The notes below the pieces were generated by a model, which ran no database searches, was not told the DNA's origin, and saw only the letters and a program-made list of their open reading frames with translations. DNA of 64,000 bases from positions 3,596,001-3,660,000 of the forward strand of contig NZ_CP159835.1 of the NCBI RefSeq assembly GCF_047731265.1. The letters run 5' to 3'. The DNA comes from Patiriisocius sp047731265 (GTDB lineage: Bacteria > Bacteroidota > Bacteroidia > Flavobacteriales > Flavobacteriaceae). The position numbers and the translations under genes are program-made. Position 1 is the first letter of the stretch. Every line of letters starts with the position of its first letter. Positions 27,387-37,024 of this stretch are shown here, one piece after another.

Positions 27387-27455
27387 ATGGCAATTTATGT
27401 ACTTCCGTTAAAAACAGCACACAAAACCGAAGTCGAAAAAAGACTCATCAACTAA
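27387..27455 (+). CDS. Possible 22-residue leader-like ORF before DUF3810 gene
   Basis: ATG 27387 opens MAIYVLPLKTAHKTEVEKRL and closes with TAA at 27453, directly abutting the TTG start of the next gene. The same frame is open back to 27348 with protein-like composition (KCTPQIKQYDDD). It may be a leader peptide, the relic of a longer gene, or chance. Confidence 0.25.
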   Translation: MAIYVLPLKTAHKTEVEKRLIN

Positions 27456-28538
27456 TTGCTAAAATCATTCTTTAAAAATAAGACCTCTTTAGTACTGGCG
27501 CTTTTGTTGCCGGTTCAAATTATATTTCTTCAAATTTTAAAGACTATACCTCATTTTGTAGAGACCTATTACAGCCTAGGTTTATATCCTTGGTTAGGAA
27601 AAACGTCTCGAACGCTTTTTGGATGGATTCCTTTTTCAATGGGAGATTTATTTTATGCATTACTCGTTATCACAGCATTGCGTTGGTTATATGAAAATGT
27701 AAAAAGGTTAAAATATGAGCCAGTCTTATTTATAGTTGATATTGCAGGAACAGTATCTATTTTCTATTTTATGTTTCACATGTTATGGGGTTTTAACTAT
27801 TATCGTGAGCCTTTACATAAATATTTAAATATTGAAGCAGAATATACAACAACGCAATTAATTGAAACCACACAACGCCTCATTAAAAAATCTAATGATA
27901 TGCACCGTGCTCTTGGATATGCAGATAGCGTTAAAATTGATCTCCCCTACTCGCAAAAAGAAATGTTTGCTTCTACTGCAAATGGCTACGGAAACTTAAA
28001 AGAAAAGTTCCCACATTTATCTATTTCTCCTCAAAGCACTAAAAAAAGTATGTGGAGTTTAGGATTAACCTATATGGGCTACAGCGGTTATTTAAATCCA
28101 TTTTCTGGAGAAGCACAGGTTAATGGGCTTATTAAAACCTATAAGTTTCCTGTGGTGAGTTGTCACGAGCAAGCGCATCAATTAGGCTATGCAAAAGAAA
28201 ACGAAGCAAACTTTATAGCAACTTTAGCTACTATTAATAATGACGATCCATACATACAGTACTCGGGGTATATTTTCGCTCTGCGGTATTGTGTAAACGA
28301 AATTTCTCGTCGCGAACCAGAAACCTATCGCGAAATTTTAAAAACAATTAATCCTGGAATCTTAAAGAGTTACAAAGAAATGCGCGACTTCTGGAACAGC
28401 TACGACAACCCTTTTGAAGTGTTTTCTAAAACATTTTACAACCTATTTTTAAAAGCGAATAACCAACCTAAAGGAATGAAAACCTACAGTTATATGGTTG
28501 CATTGGTGGTTAATTATTTTGAGGATAGAGAATTTTGA
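27456..28538 (+). CDS. DUF3810 family membrane protein with HExxH motif
   Basis: 360 residues from TTG 27456. Three hydrophobic segments come first (LVLALLLPVQIIFLQIL, a second near MGDLFYALLVI and a third near LFIVDIAGTVSIFYFMFHML), then FNYYREPL and a globular domain with VVSCHEQAHQLGYAKENEAN near residue 235. The HEQAH core followed by ExxAN about eleven residues on is the pattern of gluzincin-type zinc peptidases (HExxH plus a downstream Glu). The DUF3810 family is recognised; peptidase activity is inferred from the motif. Confidence 0.88.
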   Translation: MLKSFFKNKTSLVLALLLPVQIIFLQILKTIPHFVETYYSLGLYPWLGKTSRTLFGWIPFSMGDLFYALLVITALRWLYENVKRLKYEPVLFIVDIAGTVSIFYFMFHMLWGFNYYREPLHKYLNIEAEYTTTQLIETTQRLIKKSNDMHRALGYADSVKIDLPYSQKEMFASTANGYGNLKEKFPHLSISPQSTKKSMWSLGLTYMGYSGYLNPFSGEAQVNGLIKTYKFPVVSCHEQAHQLGYAKENEANFIATLATINNDDPYIQYSGYIFALRYCVNEISRREPETYREILKTINPGILKSYKEMRDFWNSYDNPFEVFSKTFYNLFLKANNQPKGMKTYSYMVALVVNYFEDREF

Positions 28539-28774
28539 AAACACATCCCATCCCAACCTTTCCTAAAAGGTAAAGGAACTCAAAGTCTCTTTTGAAGATT
28601 ACTGAAATTAAATTGAAAATAGCGAACCAATTTTTTTGCATGGATGCTCAATCTCCTGTTCAAAATACCATTATTTCTAATTTAACAAAATTTTAAATCT
28701 CTCAGAAATGCATTAAAACTATCTTCGAGCGTGCTTTTTAATCAAAAGTATCTTCCGTAAAACGATAATAATTT

Positions 28775-31735
28775 ATGAAAAAAATATCACTACTACTCGC
28801 AGTCCTTATTACTTGCACCACTGGCTTATCTCAAGAGTATTTTCCGAAAAACGATGGCGTAAAAGAAACAAATGCACATTATACTGCATTTACAAATGTC
28901 ACACTCTTTGTCACTCCTAGTCAAAAAATAAAAAACGCTACGCTTCTTATTAAAGAGGGTAAAGTGGTAAAATCAGGTAAAAATATATCGATACCTACAA
29001 ACACCATAACGGTTGATCTTGAAGGTAAATACATCTACCCATCTTTTATCGATGCCTATACAAATTTTGGGATTGAAAAACCAAAAAGAAAACCCGGTGA
29101 TGGTCGTTCGCCGCAATACAGTCCATCACGTGAAGGATTTTATTGGAACGATCATATAATGCCAGAAAATAACGCTATTGATACTTTTAAATATGACCGT
29201 AAATCTGCCGAAGCCATGCGCAAAGAAGGCTTTGGAGTAGTAAGCACTCATATCATGGATGGCATCGCAAGAGGAACAGGAGCAATTGTTGCCTTAAACG
29301 ATGATGATGGGGAAGCTACTCGAATTATCGATGATGCAAATGGTCAATTTTACTCATTTTCTAAAAGTGTGAAAAGCAGACAGTCCTACCCAGGATCTCT
29401 AATGGGTTCGATGGCACTTTTGCGACAAGTATATAATGATGCAGATTGGTATGCAAAAGGAAATATACCTACCAAAGACAGATCTCTCGAGGCGATTCTA
29501 AAAAACAAAAGCAAAGTTTCCATTTTTGAAGCTGGTGATAAAACAAATAACCTTCGAGCAGATAAAATTGGAGATCAATTTGGCGTAAATTATATAATAG
29601 TTGGTGGCGGTGATGAGTACGAAATGATCAGTCAAATTAAAGCGACCAATACAGCATATATTATTCCCATTAACTTCCCTGAGGCTTACGAGGTAAGCAA
29701 TCCATACATGGCAGATTATATTGCACTTTCAGATATGCGTGCTTGGAATCAAGCTCCTACAAATCCCAAAGTTATGCAAGATAACGAGGTGCCATTTGCC
29801 TTAACTACGTACAAATTAAAGAATCCAAGTGAGTTTTCTAGCAACCTATCAACAGCAATTTTATACGGTCTTGACAAAACAAAAGCGTTGGAAGCGTTAA
29901 CAACAATTCCTGCTCAATTACTTAAGGTGAATGATAAATTAGGAACTTTAGAAAATGGTAAATACGCTAATTTTTTAATTACTTCAGGTGAACTATTTGA
30001 TTCAGAAACGACCCTTTATGAAAATTGGGTTCAAGGGGTTAAAAATATAATTAATTCAAAAGATCAAACCGATATTAGAGGTGACTATACGCTCTCAGCT
30101 GAAGGAAAAAATTATGACCTCAACATTAGCGGAGATACTTCAAAAGCGAAAGTAACCATTGGCGAAAAAGAATATAAATCTAAACTAGCATACGCTGAAA
30201 ACTGGATAACCCTATCGTTTACAGATGAAGAAACAAAAGAAGTTTATAGAATTACCGGAATTATACCGCAACAAGGCGGCAGCTTTTCGGGGAAACTTTT
30301 AATGCCAAATGGCACGGAAAGTAGCTTTAGTGCCACTAAAAAAGATGAAAGTTCAAAAAGTGAAGATGAAGACGAAAAAGACGACAAGAAAAAAACACCT
30401 CACGAAATACTCCCGATAACCTACCCCAACGTAGGTTATGGAAATACAAGTCTTCCGCAGCAACAAAACATGTTATTTACAAATGCAACGGTATGGACAT
30501 GCGAGGATGCCGGTATCTTAAAAAATACAGATGTACTCGTTAAGGACGGAAAGATTGCTAAAATAGGCAAAAACCTAAGTGCTGGTGGTGCTACTAAAAT
30601 TGATGCAACGGGCAAACATATTACCGCGGGGATTATAGATGAGCATAGTCATATTGCGGCACTCTCTATTAACGAAGGCGGGCAAAATTCTTCAGCCGAA
30701 GTCACTATTGAAGACGTCGTAGATCCAGAAGACGTGAATATTTATAGAAATCTTGCAGGTGGCGTTACGAGTATTCAAATTTTGCACGGTTCAGCAAATC
30801 CTATTGGGGGTCGCTCCGCCATTATAAAATTGAAATGGGGAGAAGATGCAGATGGACTTATTTACGACAACAGTCCAAAATTTATAAAGTTCGCCTTAGG
30901 TGAAAATGTAAAACAATCCAATTGGGAAAGCTATAGTCGTTTTCCGCAAACAAGAATGGGTGTGGAACAATTGTATGTCAATTATTTTAATAGAGCTAAG
31001 GAATATGATACCAAAAAGAAAAGTGGACAACCTTATCGTAAGGATGCAGAAATGGAAACCTTAGCTGAGATCTTAAATGGTGAGCGCTACATTAGTTGTC
31101 ACAGTTATGTACAGAGCGAAATTAATATGTTGATGAAGGTTGCAGAAAAATTCGGTTTTCGTATAAATACCTTTACACATATTTTAGAAGGTTATAAAGT
31201 AGCAGATAAAATGGCAGAACACGGCGCTGGTGGTTCTACTTTTAGCGATTGGTGGGCTTACAAATTTGAAGTAAATGATGCAATTCCTTACAATGCTGCA
31301 ATTATGGCGAGTCAAGGAGTTACTGTTGCTATTAATAGTGATGATGACGAAATGTCTCGAAGATTAAACCAAGAAGCTGCAAAAACTATAAAATATGGTG
31401 GAATGAGTGAAGAAGAAGCATGGAAAACGGTGACTATTAATCCAGCTAAACTATTGCATATTGATGATCGTGTAGGAAGTATCAAGGAAGGTAAAGATGC
31501 AGATCTTGTGGTTTGGAACAACCATCCTATGAGCGTGTATGCTAAAGCGGAAAAAACAATTATCGAAGGCCGTACGTATTTTGACATTGAAAAAGACCTG
31601 CAAAAAAGACAAGCCATCAAAACTGAAAGAAATAAATTAATAACGATGATGCTCGACGAAAAAAATGATGGCGGAAAAACAAGACCACCATCACGTAGAG
31701 GGAACAAAGAGTTTCATTGTGACACAATGGAGTAA
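28775..31735 (+). CDS. Secreted amidohydrolase, two tandem imidazolonepropionase-like modules
   Basis: 986 residues with a signal peptide (SLLLAVLITCTTGLSQ). The N-terminal half (about 30-430) has the amidohydrolase layout (KYIYPSFIDAYTNFG) but lacks the HxH metal site. The second half (about 560-960) is complete: GIIDEHSHIA with the HxH-like site, HILHGSANP-like QILHGSANPIGG, FTHILEGY and INSDDDE for the remaining ligands. A charged linker (KDESSKSEDEDEKDDKKK) joins them. Such proteins are thought to act on peptides or cyclic amides in the periplasm. The next gene encodes a related single-module protein. Confidence 0.88.
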   Translation: MKKISLLLAVLITCTTGLSQEYFPKNDGVKETNAHYTAFTNVTLFVTPSQKIKNATLLIKEGKVVKSGKNISIPTNTITVDLEGKYIYPSFIDAYTNFGIEKPKRKPGDGRSPQYSPSREGFYWNDHIMPENNAIDTFKYDRKSAEAMRKEGFGVVSTHIMDGIARGTGAIVALNDDDGEATRIIDDANGQFYSFSKSVKSRQSYPGSLMGSMALLRQVYNDADWYAKGNIPTKDRSLEAILKNKSKVSIFEAGDKTNNLRADKIGDQFGVNYIIVGGGDEYEMISQIKATNTAYIIPINFPEAYEVSNPYMADYIALSDMRAWNQAPTNPKVMQDNEVPFALTTYKLKNPSEFSSNLSTAILYGLDKTKALEALTTIPAQLLKVNDKLGTLENGKYANFLITSGELFDSETTLYENWVQGVKNIINSKDQTDIRGDYTLSAEGKNYDLNISGDTSKAKVTIGEKEYKSKLAYAENWITLSFTDEETKEVYRITGIIPQQGGSFSGKLLMPNGTESSFSATKKDESSKSEDEDEKDDKKKTPHEILPITYPNVGYGNTSLPQQQNMLFTNATVWTCEDAGILKNTDVLVKDGKIAKIGKNLSAGGATKIDATGKHITAGIIDEHSHIAALSINEGGQNSSAEVTIEDVVDPEDVNIYRNLAGGVTSIQILHGSANPIGGRSAIIKLKWGEDADGLIYDNSPKFIKFALGENVKQSNWESYSRFPQTRMGVEQLYVNYFNRAKEYDTKKKSGQPYRKDAEMETLAEILNGERYISCHSYVQSEINMLMKVAEKFGFRINTFTHILEGYKVADKMAEHGAGGSTFSDWWAYKFEVNDAIPYNAAIMASQGVTVAINSDDDEMSRRLNQEAAKTIKYGGMSEEEAWKTVTINPAKLLHIDDRVGSIKEGKDADLVVWNNHPMSVYAKAEKTIIEGRTYFDIEKDLQKRQAIKTERNKLITMMLDEKNDGGKTRPPSRRGNKEFHCDTME

Positions 31736-31786
31736 ATTATCTCGGGTCAAGATCATTAAATTCCAAAAAATTAAAAGATAATAAAG

Positions 31787-33082
31787 ATGAAAAATTATAA
31801 ATATATACTGCTTGTTATTGTAGCCGCTTTTGGTTATAGTGCCAGTGCACAGCAAACTCCAGCTTCAGATCAAAATGAAGCAATTACAATTCAAGGTGCA
31901 ACCGCACATATTGGAAATGGTTCTGTTATTGAAAATGCTACCATTGTTTTCGAAAATGGAATTATAACCGCGGTTGGAGATCAATCAACCCCTTCAAAAG
32001 GGGAGGTTATCAATGCTAACGGAAAACACGTATACCCAGGATTTATAGCACCTGCAAAGCCTTTAGGACTTATTGAAGTAAATGCGGTGCGTGCAAGTGA
32101 TGACTCTGACGAAATTGGAGATATGATACCACATATACGCAGTTTAATAGCCTACAATGCCGAAAGTAAAGTAGTGGAATCTATGCGCCCAAATGGTGTT
32201 CTAATTGGTCAAATCGCGCCACAAGGCGGTACCATTTCTGGAACCTCATCCATCGTTCAATTTGATGCTTGGAACTGGGAAGATGCTGCTATAAAAGTCG
32301 ATGATGGTATTCACATGAACTGGCCAAATACATTTAGAAGGGGCCGTTGGTGGATTGGCGAACCTAGAGGATTCCAACCCAATAAAAAGTATACAGAGAA
32401 CACGCAAAAAATCACCAGCTATTTATCAACTGCAAAAGCTTTTGGGAATGGCAATGGCGAACCAGAAAATGAGGCGATGAAGGCAATGCAAGGACTGTAT
32501 AATGGTTCAAAAAAACTATACGTATATGCAAATGGCGAAAAAGAAATTATCGATGCTATTACTCTTTGTAAAGATGCAGGGATTAAAGAGATTGTTTTAA
32601 TTGGTGGCTATGAAGCGTATAAAATCATACCTTTTTTGAAGCAAAATAATATAGCGGTATTAGTACAGCACACGCATAATGTTCCTAATAAAGCAGATGA
32701 TGATTACGACTTACCCTATAAACTTCCTAAGCTTTTAATGGATGGGGGGCTAACGGTAGCAATACAAAACAGTGGAACTTCAAATTTTCAAACGCGTAAC
32801 TTACCCTTTTACGCAGGCCAATTGGTGGGGCAAGGAATGGAAAAAGAACAAGCGCTGCAATTAATCACTGGAAACACAGCCAAAATTTTAGGAATTGACA
32901 GCAACTATGGAACCTTAGAAAAAGGAAAAAGCGCGACCCTATTTATTAGTGAAGGAGATGCCTTAGATATGATTGGCAATGACTTATCAAAAGCCTTTAT
33001 TGATGGCCGAGATATTTCTTTAGAAACCCACCAAACCGAATTATGGAAACGATATATGGATAAATACAATGCAGGAAAGTAA
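31787..33082 (+). CDS. Secreted amidohydrolase-like protein without an obvious metal site
   Basis: 431 residues with a signal peptide ending SASAQ. The fold is that of the first half of the preceding protein: AHIGNGSVIENATIVFENG, then GKHYVPGFI-type GKHVYPGFIAPAKPLG, where active enzymes have HxH, and VQHTHNVPNKADDDYDLPYK near residue 300. The HxH of the first strand is absent, so catalysis may be lost or may depend on its larger neighbour. The 51-nt gap argues for one operon. Family membership is clear; activity is not. Confidence 0.85.
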   Translation: MKNYKYILLVIVAAFGYSASAQQTPASDQNEAITIQGATAHIGNGSVIENATIVFENGIITAVGDQSTPSKGEVINANGKHVYPGFIAPAKPLGLIEVNAVRASDDSDEIGDMIPHIRSLIAYNAESKVVESMRPNGVLIGQIAPQGGTISGTSSIVQFDAWNWEDAAIKVDDGIHMNWPNTFRRGRWWIGEPRGFQPNKKYTENTQKITSYLSTAKAFGNGNGEPENEAMKAMQGLYNGSKKLYVYANGEKEIIDAITLCKDAGIKEIVLIGGYEAYKIIPFLKQNNIAVLVQHTHNVPNKADDDYDLPYKLPKLLMDGGLTVAIQNSGTSNFQTRNLPFYAGQLVGQGMEKEQALQLITGNTAKILGIDSNYGTLEKGKSATLFISEGDALDMIGNDLSKAFIDGRDISLETHQTELWKRYMDKYNAGK

Positions 33083-33101
33083 AACATGTAAACCTTAAAT
33101 T

Positions 33102-33137
33102 AAAAGCCCCATTTCTAATTTGAATTGGAGGCTTTTT
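33102..33137 (+). terminator. Terminator after the amidohydrolase pair
   Basis: AAAAGCC (33102-33108) pairs with GGCTTTT (33130-33136), extended by CC/GG around a one-base bulge, then T. Nineteen nt past the stop. Confidence 0.65.
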
Positions 33138-33153
33138 ACGAGTATATCGCGAC

Positions 33154-33243
33154 TTATTTCACATATTCAGCAGCAGCAGCTGGTTTTTCAAATACTGAAT
33201 CGTCTAGATTAGTTTCAGTAACCGTTACTTTATTGAATACCAT
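33154..33243 (-). CDS. Possible 29-residue small ORF
   Basis: Minus-strand ATG 33243 opens MVFNKVTVTETNLDDSVFEK, continues with PAAAAEYVK and stops at 33154. The composition is protein-like, but no homologue is recognised and no -7 element is evident. Chance or relic are real alternatives. Confidence 0.25.
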   Translation of the reverse strand: MVFNKVTVTETNLDDSVFEKPAAAAEYVK

Positions 33244-33327
33244 ATTATTTCTTTCAGTAGTTGGTAGATTATTTTAACCTATTTACATGATTGCAAATTC
33301 AGTTCTAAATAGCCACGCCTAACGTTG

Positions 33328-33335
33328 TATCTTTG
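33328..33335 (+). promoter_or_regulatory. -7-like element directly before the TrmH-type gene
   Basis: TATCTTTG, an exact TAnnTTTG match, ends 4 nt before ATG 33340. If it is the real -7 box, the transcript would be nearly leaderless. Confidence 0.4.
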
Positions 33336-33339
33336 CCTA

Positions 33340-34146
33340 ATGAACAAGCACATTTTAAGCGTTCAAAACCCGCAAATAAAACAACTCATTAAACTCAGTA
33401 ATAATGCACGAGAACGCAAAAATACTGGGCGATTCGTTATTGAAGGATTTCGCGAAATTAGTTTAGCCATCAGCGGAGGCTATGCTGTGGATACACTTTT
33501 TTATTGTCCTGAAATAAATACTCCAAAAGAGCTAATTACCCTAGAAAATCTGTTAAACACCTCAGTTAAAAAAATAGAAGTAACAAAACATGTCTATGAA
33601 AAAATAGCATATCGCTCCTCTACCGAAGGTCTTATTGCCCTCACAAAATCAAAAGAACTTAATTTAAAATCATTACAACTCTCCTCTAAAAATCCGCTGA
33701 TATTAATTGCTGAAGCTCCAGAAAAACCTGGAAATTTGGGTGCACTGTTACGCAGTGCAGATGCTGCGAATGTTGATGCTTTTATAATTGCTAATCCTAA
33801 AACAGATATATATAATCCAAATATAATTCGCAGTAGTGTAGGTTGTGTTTTTACCGTTCCAGTAGCAACAGGAACTGCAACCGAAGTAATTTCGTTTTTA
33901 AAAGAACAAAACATCAAACTCTATAGTGCCATATTACAAGACTCCATCCCCTACTATGCTTGTGATTTTAAAGAACCAACAGCCATAGCCGTAGGAACTG
34001 AAGCTACCGGTTTAAACCCCATATGGCGGGCAGAAAGCACGCAGAACATTCACATCCCAATGCAAGGAGTAATAGATTCTATGAATGTTTCGGTGGCTGC
34101 AGGGATTTTAATTTTTGAAGCAAAACGCCAGCGGGGTTTCAAATAA
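33340..34146 (+). CDS. TrmH-family (SPOUT) RNA 2'-O-methyltransferase
   Basis: 268 residues. The N-terminal substrate-binding domain (about 1-100) has NARERKNTGRFVIEG, typical of rRNA/tRNA 2'-O-methyltransferases of the TrmH/RlmB group. The SPOUT knot domain shows motif 1 NLGALLRSADAANVDAF, motif 2 AVGTEATGLNP and motif 3 IPMQGVIDSMNVSVAAGI. The RNA target is not predictable. ATG 33340 is preferred to TTG 33325. Confidence 0.92.
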   Translation: MNKHILSVQNPQIKQLIKLSNNARERKNTGRFVIEGFREISLAISGGYAVDTLFYCPEINTPKELITLENLLNTSVKKIEVTKHVYEKIAYRSSTEGLIALTKSKELNLKSLQLSSKNPLILIAEAPEKPGNLGALLRSADAANVDAFIIANPKTDIYNPNIIRSSVGCVFTVPVATGTATEVISFLKEQNIKLYSAILQDSIPYYACDFKEPTAIAVGTEATGLNPIWRAESTQNIHIPMQGVIDSMNVSVAAGILIFEAKRQRGFK

Positions 34147-34279
34147 ATACGCATACCTATAATGCATTCTTTGAAAATATAAATTCTTCCCATAAGCCCT
34201 CCTGAAAGTAAATTAAAATTTAACTAATATTTTCAACAAATTTACTCGGTAATTAACAAGGTATTCGTAATTTTAATGT

Positions 34280-36484
34280 ATGACTGAAACTGCACTCGAA
34301 GAAGAACGCAAAGCCATAGCTAAGGAATATAAAAACCTCCTTAAAATAAGCTACAGAGTTTTGTCTACAGCCGATAAGAAACTTATTCGAAGTGCGTTTG
34401 ACGTGGCAGTTGATGCGCATAAAGAACAACGCAGGAAAAGCGGAGAAGCATATATTTTCCACCCCATTGCGGTGGCAAAAATTGTAGCCTCAGAAATAGG
34501 ATTGGATGCTACTTCTATTGCAGCCGCCTTATTACACGATGTTGTTGAAGACACTAGCTATACCTTGATTGATATAGAGCAGCTGTTTGGTAAAGTAGTT
34601 GCCCGTATTGTAGACGGTCTCACCAAAATTAGCAACATGCCTTACGAAGGTGATGTTAGTCTACAAGCAGAAAACTTCAGAAAAATGTTACTAACCCTTA
34701 ATGAAGACATCAGGGTTATTATTATAAAAATTGCAGACCGTCTACACAATATGCAAACAATGGAATCTATGCCTCCCCACAAGCAGGTAAAGATTGCAAG
34801 TGAGACTCTTTATATCTATGCTCCAATGGCGCATAGAATTGGACTTTATAATATTAAGACTGAATTAGAAGACCTTAGTTTAAAATATACTGAACCTGAA
34901 GTTTACAACGATATCAATAGTAAAATAAAGGAAAGTAAAGAGGAACAAGATGTATATATCAAATCATTTTCGAAGACTCTAGAAGATTCTTTGATAGCAG
35001 AAAAATTACAATACGAGATCAAAGGACGGCCAAAATCCATTTATTCCATTCGTCGAAAAATGAATACTCAGAGCGTTAGCTTTGATGAAGTCTACGACAA
35101 ATTTGCGGTTCGTATTATTTACAGGGGTTCGGTAGAAGACGAAAAGTTTTTGGCTTGGAAAATATATTCTATTGTAACAGATCATTTTAGACCGAACCCA
35201 GTTCGTTTACGCGATTGGATATCATCGCCTAAATCAACTGGATATGAAGCATTACATATTACTGTAATGGGACCTAAGGGCAGATGGGTCGAAGTACAAA
35301 TTCGTAGCGAACGCATGAACGAAATTGCCGAAAAAGGATTCGCAGCACATTATAAATATAAAAATAAAGATAGTGATGATGGTGGGCTAGATGTATGGCT
35401 AAATAAATTACAAGAAACATTAGAGAATCAAGATATTAGCGCAGTTGACTTTGTGGAGGAATTTAAATTAAACCTCTATTCAAAAGAAATCTTTGTGTTT
35501 ACTCCTAAAGGCGATTTATATTCATTGCCTAAAGGTGCTTCTGCCTTAGATTTTGCCTTTCATATACATACCGAAATTGGATTACACACACGTGGCACAA
35601 AAGTAAATGGTAAATTAGTACCATTAAGTCACACACTCAATAGTGGTGATCAAGTTGAAATCATAACATCAAATAGCGCAAAACCATCAATTAACTGGGT
35701 AGATTATGTCACCACAGGCCGTGCACGATCAAAAATTAAATCCTCCCTAAAAGAAGATCGAAAAGAAATCGCAAACGATGGTAAGGAAGTATTAGCACGA
35801 AAACTCAAAAGTCTAAAAATTAATCTTGATGAAAAGACGATTAACCAAATGGTGCGTCATTTTAAAGTTAAAACTAGCCTTGATCTATTTTATCGCGTCG
35901 GGGCGGGCATTATAGACAATAAACAACTCAAAGAATTTGCGGCAAGTCGCAGCAATGCTTTGTTAAGTTTCTTCAAAAATAAAATTAGAAAGCCTAGCAA
36001 TCCAGAAGAGGTCAATAAAGAAGAAATTACCGAAAAGTTTGACCAAATAGTGTTTGGTAAAGAGGAACAGAAACTAGATTATAAAATGTCTAATTGCTGC
36101 AGTCCTATTCCTGGCGATGATGTTTTTGGCTTCACCACCGTAAACGAGGGAATAAAAGTTCACAAACAAAACTGTCCTAATGCCTTGCAGTTACAAAGTA
36201 ATTATAGCTATCGTATCATTCTTGCAAAGTGGATAGACTCCACTCAACGCGATTTCAAGACAGAACTGGTATTGAGCGGAATAGACGCCCTAGGACTTGT
36301 CAACCATGTGACAAAAGAAATATCCAACAACCTTCATATAGATATGAAAAGTGTTCATTTTGACACAAACGACGGTTTATTTAATGGCAAGATTGTTGTT
36401 GTTGTAAAAAATAAAAACACTCTTGATAACTTAGTTCAAAACCTTAAAAAAATAAACGGAATTGATAAAGTAACACGCTCTTAA
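34280..36484 (+). CDS. Bifunctional (p)ppGpp synthetase/hydrolase (RelA/SpoT family)
   Basis: 734 residues with all RSH domains. The HD hydrolase domain (about 35-190) has RRKSGEAYIFHPIAVA and intact ALLHDVVEDT, so hydrolysis should work. The synthetase domain (about 235-365) contains IKGRPKSIYSI and DKFAVRIIYRG. The TGS domain (about 395-455) has EIFVFTPKGDLYSLPKGAS. The zinc-finger/RIS domain has the paired Cys in SNCCSPIPGDDV (about 605), and the ACT domain is at about 655-734. It sets the stringent response. Both activities appear retained. Confidence 0.95.
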   Translation: MTETALEEERKAIAKEYKNLLKISYRVLSTADKKLIRSAFDVAVDAHKEQRRKSGEAYIFHPIAVAKIVASEIGLDATSIAAALLHDVVEDTSYTLIDIEQLFGKVVARIVDGLTKISNMPYEGDVSLQAENFRKMLLTLNEDIRVIIIKIADRLHNMQTMESMPPHKQVKIASETLYIYAPMAHRIGLYNIKTELEDLSLKYTEPEVYNDINSKIKESKEEQDVYIKSFSKTLEDSLIAEKLQYEIKGRPKSIYSIRRKMNTQSVSFDEVYDKFAVRIIYRGSVEDEKFLAWKIYSIVTDHFRPNPVRLRDWISSPKSTGYEALHITVMGPKGRWVEVQIRSERMNEIAEKGFAAHYKYKNKDSDDGGLDVWLNKLQETLENQDISAVDFVEEFKLNLYSKEIFVFTPKGDLYSLPKGASALDFAFHIHTEIGLHTRGTKVNGKLVPLSHTLNSGDQVEIITSNSAKPSINWVDYVTTGRARSKIKSSLKEDRKEIANDGKEVLARKLKSLKINLDEKTINQMVRHFKVKTSLDLFYRVGAGIIDNKQLKEFAASRSNALLSFFKNKIRKPSNPEEVNKEEITEKFDQIVFGKEEQKLDYKMSNCCSPIPGDDVFGFTTVNEGIKVHKQNCPNALQLQSNYSYRIILAKWIDSTQRDFKTELVLSGIDALGLVNHVTKEISNNLHIDMKSVHFDTNDGLFNGKIVVVVKNKNTLDNLVQNLKKINGIDKVTRS

Positions 36485-36541
36485 ATTCCTTAAATTTGAA
36501 GATTAAAATAAAGTTGAAAATTCCATCAGAGATTCAGGAAT

Positions 36542-37018
36542 ATGAGTTCAAAAACCGCTATTAACAATCAAGCTGTTGTAAAAAATGTATTCACTGCATT
36601 TTTAGAAGAAAAAGGGCACCGTAAAACGCCAGAACGCTACGCTATACTCCAAGAAATTTACGATCAAGAAGAGCATTTTGATATAGAATCGCTCTATATT
36701 ATGATGAAGAATAAAAATTATCGAGTAAGCCGTGCAACGCTTTATAATACCATAGAATTATTGCTTGAATGCGCGCTCGTTCGCAAACATCAATTTGGTC
36801 AAAATCAAGCGCACTACGAAAAATCATATTTTGATAAGCAGCACGATCACGTCATTTTAGATAATGGCGAAGTAATAGAATTTTGTGATCCACGTATTCA
36901 GAATATTAAAAAAACAATCGAGGAAGTTTTTAATATAGAAATTAGTAAACACTCCCTCTATTTCTACGGGAAAAGAAAAAATCAAGAGACAGACAAAAAT
37001 TCAAAAGAAGAAAACTAA
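36542..37018 (+). CDS. Fur-family transcriptional repressor lacking the CxxC zinc site
   Basis: 158 residues. A winged-helix domain (about 15-90: KTPERYAILQEIYDQEEHFD, then YRVSRATLYNTIELL) and the Fur dimerisation domain with HDHVILDNGEVIEFCD. The regulatory His-Asp-His is present, but the structural CxxC that normally follows (as in HDHLxCxxC) is absent; a single Cys remains. This metal-poor form is known among Bacteroidota. Fe, Mn or peroxide sensing cannot be assigned. It lies 57 nt after the RSH gene and 6 nt before purA, suggesting co-transcription. Confidence 0.9.
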   Translation: MSSKTAINNQAVVKNVFTAFLEEKGHRKTPERYAILQEIYDQEEHFDIESLYIMMKNKNYRVSRATLYNTIELLLECALVRKHQFGQNQAHYEKSYFDKQHDHVILDNGEVIEFCDPRIQNIKKTIEEVFNIEISKHSLYFYGKRKNQETDKNSKEEN

Positions 37019-37024
37019 TACACT

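Noticed and set aside
28539..28774. Possible relic upstream of the amidohydrolase
   Set aside because: One frame reads KVKELKVSFEDY and, after two stops, IENSEPIFLHG, but the pieces are too short to separate from chance.
31312..31707. 131-residue minus-strand frame
   Set aside because: Shadow of the large amidohydrolase gene; no start context and no protein-like order.
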